In this document: in pieces, positions 59,182 to 64,000 of the stretch
Layout: the number at the start of each line of letters is the position of its first letter
How positions within the stretch are numbered: the first letter of the stretch is position 1
Assembly: GCF_001748365.1 (NCBI RefSeq)
Contig: NZ_BDHH01000003.1
Span: 290,303 to 354,302 of the forward strand
Length of the DNA stretch: 64,000 bases
DNA from: Fusibacter sp. 3D3
GTDB taxonomy: Bacteria; Bacillota; Clostridia; Peptostreptococcales; Acidaminobacteraceae
Reading direction: 5' to 3'
Program-made: the position numbers and the translations under genes
Notes under the pieces: generated by a model
Database searches by the model: none
Seen by the model: the letters and a program-made list of their open reading frames with translations, nothing else
What the model was told of the DNA's origin: nothing

Positions 59182-59300
59182 AGGGTGTCAAATCCAAAAG
59201 TTGAGTAACCCTCTATCCTATGATGTCGTTTACGGGAAGTACGCGATAGTGCATAGTGCATAGGGTAGAGGGTTAATGCGAAACTCACTTTTGACACCTT
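59182..59300 (+). repeat. Dispersed hairpin repeat, copy D
   Basis: Ends AGGGTGTCAA/TTGACACCTT; inner stem AACCCTCTATCCTAT/ATAGGGTAGAGGGTT. Compared with copy C it has extra bases, including the tandem GTGCATAGTGCATAG. Likely terminates the upstream ABC-aspartoacylase operon too. Confidence 0.87.
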
Positions 59301-59413
59301 AACCAAAAATGAAACAAAAAAAATTACATAGAGCCAGAAGGGGTATATAATAAAAGCGTGTGTATCAAAACTCAGATTAGGGGTGTAAAAAAGTTAAGAA
59401 AGAGTGGGCTCAT

Positions 59414-60274
59414 ATGGCAAAAGAAATGAAGATTAAAGGCGATTTTGAGAGTAATGAACAGATTTTGGCAGCATTTAAACTTGTCCTACCCTATCTCAAC
59501 AGGATCGTTCGTGAAGATATGGCAGTGGGGTTAACGGATTTAAATGAATACTTGGGGTATTATCGTGCCAAAAAATTTGAACTGGATTTACCTGAGGGCA
59601 AACCGATTAGAGGGATTACGACGATTGAAGAATGTACACGTTATAATAGGGATACGTATGCAGATATTCCACCCGAAGTTTATGGCATCCCCATTAAAAC
59701 GATTTTTACGCCAATTTATGGTCTTAAGGGTGAAGTCATTGGCACTTTAAGTTCTGGAATTGATTTGCAAGACAATAAAAAGCTCGTTGAAAATATTAGA
59801 GAGCTTACCGCGTTGATTGCAAGATCGTCAAGTGATGTGGAACAAGTTTCTAAGAGCGCTGAAAGCCTTGCAGAATCCGGGCAACTATCGATTCAAAAAG
59901 CACAGGAGTTATCAGATAAAAATAAGCATACTTCTGAAATCCTTGAATTTATCAAGAGCATTGCCAACCAAACTAATCTTTTGGGATTAAATGCGGCCAT
60001 TGAAGCGGCACGTGCTGGCGAACAGGGAAGAGGTTTTGCGGTGGTAGCGGAGGAAGTGAGAAAGTTAGCGGATCAGTCTCAGAAAGCGGCCCAGAATATT
60101 CAACAGATGATTTCAGAGATGAACAGTGCAGTTAATGAGATTACGCGTGCAATTGAAAGTACTGGTGCCGTAAGCGAGGAACAAGCGGCATTGACTCAAG
60201 ATATTTTATCGAATTTAGAGCATATTCAACAAACTGCTAAAGAGTTGAATACATTTTCAGATCGATATAAGTAA
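59414..60274 (+). CDS. Soluble methyl-accepting chemotaxis protein
   Basis: Cytoplasmic chemoreceptor of 286 residues without membrane helices. The N-terminal sensor (about 1-120: [41 protein letters not shown]) is PAS/Cache-like; the signalling hairpin tip [20 protein letters not shown] lies near residues 190-209. Same architecture as the protein at 2781-3611, but the sensor domains are not close copies. Monocistronic; a terminator follows at 60303. No strong RBS was seen (GAAAGAG about 10 nt upstream). Confidence 0.9.
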   Translation: MAKEMKIKGDFESNEQILAAFKLVLPYLNRIVREDMAVGLTDLNEYLGYYRAKKFELDLPEGKPIRGITTIEECTRYNRDTYADIPPEVYGIPIKTIFTPIYGLKGEVIGTLSSGIDLQDNKKLVENIRELTALIARSSSDVEQVSKSAESLAESGQLSIQKAQELSDKNKHTSEILEFIKSIANQTNLLGLNAAIEAARAGEQGRGFAVVAEEVRKLADQSQKAAQNIQQMISEMNSAVNEITRAIESTGAVSEEQAALTQDILSNLEHIQQTAKELNTFSDRYK

Positions 60275-60625
60275 TAACCAAAAAAGATAAGATGTAAGAG
60301 AGGAAGCTCAGAGGGGCTTCTTTTTCTTTGATTTTATGTATAATAAGATTTCAATATAAAGCAATAAATTTAAAGAAAGGGCATTTTTTTAAAGCGTCAT
60401 GAGATAAATGGAATAAGCGCATATGCGTTAGCATTTGAAACGTTTTAATAGAGTTAAGCATTGGGGTCTCCTAGAGGGTGTGAAATACATGATAATCGTT
60501 CTCATTTAAATCATTATATCCACTATACATTGCTTTTGTAAAGAGCAAATTCATAAAAGTCTACGAGTTGTTGAAATATTGGACCTAGTAGGATAAGATG
60601 GTAATTGGAGAAAGGGCGTGTTCAA
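60275..60625. other. Intergenic region with terminator and Fur-like box
   Basis: No gene in 351 bases. After the terminator there is CGCATATGCG (60418-60427, palindrome of unknown meaning) and TGATAAT-C-GTTCTCA (60490-60504), which matches the 7-1-7 Fur pattern at 12 of 14 positions and might control the HEAT-repeat gene. Confidence 0.5.
60303..60328 (+). terminator. Terminator after the chemoreceptor
   Basis: GAAGCTC and GGGCTTC pair around CAGAG, followed by TTTTTC. Confidence 0.8.
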
Positions 60626-61078
60626 ATGAAAAGCACAAAGGCACAATTAAAATCCAGAGGTTACATAGAAGATCAAGCATTAGACGCTTATAGATCATTT
60701 TCAAAAGAAGCACTTCTTCAGCTATTGAATTCAAAAGAGGCAACGGATAGAACCATAGGCGCAAAATTATTAGAACAGTTTGTGGATAAAAGCGTTTTGG
60801 ACGCCATGTTATCCACATTACTCACAGAGAAAAAACTTTACACCAAGATTGCGCTATCTGAATCCATTGCCTCACAGGGCGTAATTGCTTGTGAGGCTTT
60901 AATTAAACACCTAGGACAGATCGGGCAAAATCAATATCATACGCTTCCTGACGTACCCTTTAAAAAGAAGCGTTATCCTTTGCCGAGAGATATTATTTCG
61001 AGAACACTTTGTAAAATAGGTGTGCCAGCGTATCAATCTACCTCATTTGAAGCTTGTGCGTTGTATCGCACATATTGA
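60626..61078 (+). CDS. HEAT-repeat-like protein, truncated at its 3' end
   Basis: Helical-repeat protein, about 150 residues from ATG 60626 (AAAGGG upstream). LSESIASQGVIACEALIKHLGQIGQNQYHTLP and KKRYPLPRDIISRTLCKIG (quoted only as landmarks near residues 75-135) resemble HEAT-repeat proteins of Clostridia that run to about 220 residues. Here conserved sequence stops near KIGVPA (about 61025), and the frame continues as an unrelated tail that overlaps the end of the convergent ABC ATPase gene by 41 nt. The gene thus seems cut by the joining of the ABC unit. A Fur-like box lies upstream. Function unknown. Confidence 0.6.
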   Translation: MKSTKAQLKSRGYIEDQALDAYRSFSKEALLQLLNSKEATDRTIGAKLLEQFVDKSVLDAMLSTLLTEKKLYTKIALSESIASQGVIACEALIKHLGQIGQNQYHTLPDVPFKKKRYPLPRDIISRTLCKIGVPAYQSTSFEACALYRTY

Positions 61079-61706
61079 CAACAACATCGTCGTGAGTTGC
61101 AACGACTAGCGTCGTTCCTTGATTTTGCATTCTGCGAAATAGAGCCAATACCAATGCCTCATTTTCATCATCGAGCGAACCGGTCGGTTCGTCTGCAAAT
61201 AAAAGTTTTGATTTTTTTATAATTGCTCTACAGATTGCCACTCTTTGCTTTTCGCCTCCTGAAAGCATATGAATTTCTTTTTTTAGGAGCGCGAATATCC
61301 CCAATTCAGAAGACAATGAATGAATGCGTTTTTCAATATGTTTTTTATCCAATTTCATATATTGCAATGGCAGAGCGATATTATTAAAGACATTTCGATC
61401 ATCGAGCAAATACAAATTTTGGGGGATGTACCCCACGCAAGAACTTCTGTATCTGGCTCTTTCTTTATTTGTGACCGTATGCAGATCTTGCCCTTTGAAA
61501 ATCATTTTTCCAGAATCCGCCATAAGCGTTGCTGATAATATATTGAGCAACGTTGATTTTCCACTGCCACTTTTTCCTCTTATTCCAACAATTTCGCCCT
61601 CGCGTATCTGTAGCGCTACGTTTTCTAAAACCGTTTGCGTGTGACCAGCGCTCTTAAAGCTTTTGCTAATATTTTCTAATTTGAGTATAGGTTCTATCAT
61701 GAGCAA
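61038..61706 (-). CDS. MacB/LolD-type ABC transporter ATP-binding protein
   Basis: ATPase of 222 residues. Walker A GKSGSGKST near residue 40, Q-loop GYIPQNLYLLDDRNVFNN near 92, signature LSGGEKQRVAICRAII near 142, Walker B LLFADEPTGSLDDEN near 165 and switch H VATHDDVV near 198. All motifs are intact. It belongs with the two permease genes upstream on the same strand (10-nt overlap with 61697-62959). MacB/LolD-type systems export peptides, toxins or lipoproteins or act mechanically; here in Gram-positive context perhaps peptide resistance. No two-component genes are visible nearby. Confidence 0.88.
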   Translation of the reverse strand: MLMIEPILKLENISKSFKSAGHTQTVLENVALQIREGEIVGIRGKSGSGKSTLLNILSATLMADSGKMIFKGQDLHTVTNKERARYRSSCVGYIPQNLYLLDDRNVFNNIALPLQYMKLDKKHIEKRIHSLSSELGIFALLKKEIHMLSGGEKQRVAICRAIIKKSKLLFADEPTGSLDDENEALVLALFRRMQNQGTTLVVATHDDVVVNMCDTTHKLQMR

Positions 61707-62959
61707 TCCTCCGTGTTGTTTAGTAGAGACATCAGTTCAGAATGTATCAGTTTATAAATTGGAAATACAGAGACACTAAATGTCAGCACTATAGTGATGA
61801 TCAATAAAAACGCAAATGTTTGAGTATTCGCAATTTTCAGAATATACATCAATACAACATGGCTGATCGTAAATGAAATGAGCATTATAAGTATAACTTC
61901 ACAACTAAATTGTTTCACAAGATCAGAGAGCGATGCCCCGTTTAAATAATGTACAGCCAATGCTGTAAGTCTCTTCTTTTGCATGAAATATAACTGAAAG
62001 CATATTGTGATTACATTTAGACAGAAAGAAAAAATAAAGAGCCATCTTACAAGGGTATAATTTAAATTGATGACATTAACCAAACCTCTGTAGGGTTGAA
62101 TATTGGGGTTTGACCCAATAAATTGGTAGTTGTAAAACCCTGTTTGTTGAGCAATAACTTCAATCTCTGCCATCATATTTTGGGCAAATTCATCTCCGAT
62201 TTCAACTGAAATATAACCATTGATCATGGCGAAATAAGCGATTTTTTGAAATTCTTCTTCAAAATCTGCTTTTGGATCGACGTAATTGACATATGGCAAA
62301 ATGATGTACTCGTCTAAATAAAATTCTGGATCAGTGTTAAAATAGATCAAACTGTTTTCTTTTAAAATGCCTATCACTTCAAGGATGACATGCTTTTGAT
62401 AATACGATGCCACGATATGATCTCCAACAGCAAAAGACTCTGCGTATTTACTGCCAATAAGAACAGGCATTATTTCGCCCTTGTCTTCAAAGTCTTCTAG
62501 AGAAAAGGGTTTGCCCTTTGCAACAACGAGATTAAAATAGTCATATGCTTGCTTATTAAATTGAAAGGCATTAATTATTTTGGCTGTTCCACCATCCATT
62601 GCCTGAATTTCAGGGAATTTTGACAGTGGATCCTCAACGGTAATTCTTTGATTAAACATTGAAAGATACTGAAAATGATGTGCTGTGTTCAGCTTGTTGT
62701 AAAATTTTTTTAAAGTATTCAACGCATTTTCCTGTCCCAGAAACTCAGAAAATTCATCTGGATCAAAATAGCCATCCAGTAGTTGATAGATAGCTTTGTT
62801 GCCATATATTTTTTCAAGGTTATCTCTACCATTGTTCAACTCGCTTGAAAATGCTATGAATGTCCCTAAGAATATAAAAAAAAGGGTTGCCTGACATATG
62901 AGTGAAGCCATTATTATTTTGTTGGCGCGATAATGATAATAAATTTCACGGCGTATCAT
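61697..62959 (-). CDS. FtsX/MacB-like ABC permease (first)
   Basis: Membrane protein of about 420 residues. One helix at residues about 14-36, an extracytoplasmic domain of roughly 240 residues (about 40-280), then three helices at about 290-420 including NYTLVRWLFIFSFCLNVI: the FtsX/MacB topology (1+3). ATG 62959 overlaps the stop of the upstream permease gene region; the frame further up lies inside that gene. Extracytoplasmic part is not recognisable beyond MacB-like periplasmic-core style (LIGSKYAESFAVGDHI). Forms an ABC complex with the 61038 ATPase. Confidence 0.75.
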   Translation of the reverse strand: MIRREIYYHYRANKIIMASLICQATLFFIFLGTFIAFSSELNNGRDNLEKIYGNKAIYQLLDGYFDPDEFSEFLGQENALNTLKKFYNKLNTAHHFQYLSMFNQRITVEDPLSKFPEIQAMDGGTAKIINAFQFNKQAYDYFNLVVAKGKPFSLEDFEDKGEIMPVLIGSKYAESFAVGDHIVASYYQKHVILEVIGILKENSLIYFNTDPEFYLDEYIILPYVNYVDPKADFEEEFQKIAYFAMINGYISVEIGDEFAQNMMAEIEVIAQQTGFYNYQFIGSNPNIQPYRGLVNVINLNYTLVRWLFIFSFCLNVITICFQLYFMQKKRLTALAVHYLNGASLSDLVKQFSCEVILIMLISFTISHVVLMYILKIANTQTFAFLLIITIVLTFSVSVFPIYKLIHSELMSLLNNTEDCS

Positions 62960-63950
62960 TTTTAAGCCACCAACCTTCCTTGTGCGCCTTGTTTGCGTCA
63001 TGGATTCTATCTATAAAAAAGAAAATTAAAATCAAAGCACATGAAAAAAGCGTTACATTAGCACTGATCTTTAACAACGCTCCTAACGGGTTCGTTTCAA
63101 ATAACCTCATTGAATCTCCTATAAAAACAGATACAGTAACCGAAATGAAATTAGCTAAAAATACCTCTGCTGCTTCGTATGTAATTACTCGAAACAGTGG
63201 GATGCCGAGTAACATATACACTTGGCGCGTATTTTTGTATTGCTCATGCAAGTACTTGCCAAAGAGGATCAAAGTAAGTATTGCCAGAAAAATAGTCTCT
63301 GTATAAAGTAACTTATAAAAATAAGAACTTTTTGTAAGTCTAGCGGTTCCTTTTATAGTGCCTCGATGAACAGATACTTCAGGATTTTCTACAGCAAGAT
63401 CCTTTGAAATAAGGTCTGCATATTTTGCGTCTTCAGTATCTACTACTATTGTTTTCTCAAGAAGGTTAAGCGCGTCAAAGTTAAATCCAAATAGAATAAC
63501 GACATCATCCGAGGATGTTATATAATCTGTGCCAACAACGCCGGTCACTTCAAATTTTTGATCTAGGCATTCTATCCAGTGAGCACCATTTTTTTCTATG
63601 ACCTTCGTATTGTATATATTTTTACCTACTATTGCTTTGAGACCCTCTCCGTTTGCACTCGGATAGTATCCAGATCGCATAGGGGGTATCCAGTCTGAAG
63701 TGTCTTTTATTAAAGCGCGACAATATGGATTAATTTCAACATATACTCTGTGGGCCTCTTTGTATGATTTCTTATCCCAATTAATAGCCTGTGCATTATT
63801 CAGAATCAATATATTATCAAAATAAAGCTGATTTGATAACCTGTCATAGGTGGTTTGTTTTGCCTCATAAGACAGAAAAGCGATAAGGAGCATATAAATT
63901 ATCGTGTTGATTATGATCATATAAAGTATAGACCGTTTAAACCGTCTCAT
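62946..63950 (-). CDS. FtsX/MacB-like ABC permease (second)
   Basis: Membrane protein of 334 residues. N-terminal helix at about 8-26, extracytoplasmic domain about 30-215 with GYYPSANGEGLKAIVGKN and FEVTGVVGTDYITSSDDVVILFG (around 85-150, MacB-like core style), then helices near 218-235, 262-280 and 292-312. Weaker family signals than its partner, but same layout and same operon. RBS GGTGAGGAG precedes ATG 63950. The two permeases differ in sequence, suggesting a heterodimeric channel. The promoter lies at or beyond the window end. Confidence 0.7.
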   Translation of the reverse strand: MRRFKRSILYMIIINTIIYMLLIAFLSYEAKQTTYDRLSNQLYFDNILILNNAQAINWDKKSYKEAHRVYVEINPYCRALIKDTSDWIPPMRSGYYPSANGEGLKAIVGKNIYNTKVIEKNGAHWIECLDQKFEVTGVVGTDYITSSDDVVILFGFNFDALNLLEKTIVVDTEDAKYADLISKDLAVENPEVSVHRGTIKGTARLTKSSYFYKLLYTETIFLAILTLILFGKYLHEQYKNTRQVYMLLGIPLFRVITYEAAEVFLANFISVTVSVFIGDSMRLFETNPLGALLKISANVTLFSCALILIFFFIDRIHDANKAHKEGWWLKNDTP

Positions 63951-64000
63951 CTTTGATTCTCCTCACCTTTTGATAGACCCATTAAAATACAGTGTAGTTA

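Noticed and set aside
60418-60427. CGCATATGCG as another CATATG operator of the 18-23 kb regulon
   Set aside because: The flanking bases differ from GRCATATGYC and no promoter with the same spacing is attached.

Overview
The window is a 64-kb piece of an AT-rich, low-GC Gram-positive-type chromosome. Shine-Dalgarno sites are strong (AGGAGG-like), TTG/GTG starts are common, and there are ferredoxin-domain ATPases, B12 riboswitches and soluble chemotaxis receptors. This points to an anaerobic Bacillota/Clostridia bacterium; a Fusibacter-like organism is my guess, but no rRNA or marker gene is present to prove it. No tRNA, rRNA, CRISPR array, transposase or integrase was seen.

Layout. 1-2.7 kb: end of a peptide/bacteriocin-type exporter (ABC plus HlyD). 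2.8-3.6 kb: soluble chemotaxis receptor. 3.9-9.5 kb (minus): complete Opp/Nik-type ABC importer preceded by a cobalamin riboswitch and promoter. 9.4-11.6 kb: small ORFs, repeats, a DUF6054 protein and a HAD hydrolase. 11.7-14.9 kb: a second cobalamin riboswitch with a terminator, then the cobalt ECF importer genes cbiQ-cbiO-cbiM-cbiN. Cobalt supply under B12 feedback is therefore a strong theme. 15-18.1 kb: divergent LysR regulator and an old-yellow-enzyme/FAD oxidoreductase.

18.2-23.4 kb: a cluster with a Cys-containing Gly-Gln repeat protein, two NifX-like proteins, two MinD/Mrp ATPases with ferredoxin inserts, a GltB-like flavoprotein and a DUF134 regulator. It is tied together by three promoters whose -35 boxes sit inside the same CATATG palindrome. 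23.5-32.1 kb: a large arsenic/thiol resistance island with two ArsR regulators, two different ArsC reductases, ACR3, an ArsP-like permease, a split permease, an MFS protein, ferredoxin, thioredoxin and a CoA-disulfide-reductase-rhodanese fusion.

32.4-36.8 kb: HelD-like RNA-polymerase recycling helicase, methyltransferase, amino-acid permease. 36.8-37.9 kb: a HicA-like toxin-domain gene and a putative immunity gene between two near-identical terminator hairpins. 38-39.5 kb: an MFS efflux gene with a leader peptide and mutually exclusive hairpins, that is, a drug-type attenuator.

39.7-49.8 kb is a defence island. Two HepT/MntA-type (HEPN-MNT) modules flank two tandem, diverged copies of a Septu-like (PtuA ATPase + PtuB HNH) pair and an AlbA/Schlafen-type protein. 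49.8-52 kb: cation-chloride-cotransporter-like permease. 52-59.1 kb: LysR regulator and a second Opp/Nik-type ABC importer with an aspartoacylase-like enzyme, both transcription units having Fur-like boxes. 59.4-60.3 kb: second soluble chemotaxis receptor. 60.6-64 kb: a 3'-truncated HEAT-repeat gene abutting an ABC transporter with two FtsX/MacB-like permeases that runs to the window end.

A dispersed hairpin repeat of about 100 bp with GTGTCAA/TTGACAC ends occurs four times plus one end fragment, always between genes.
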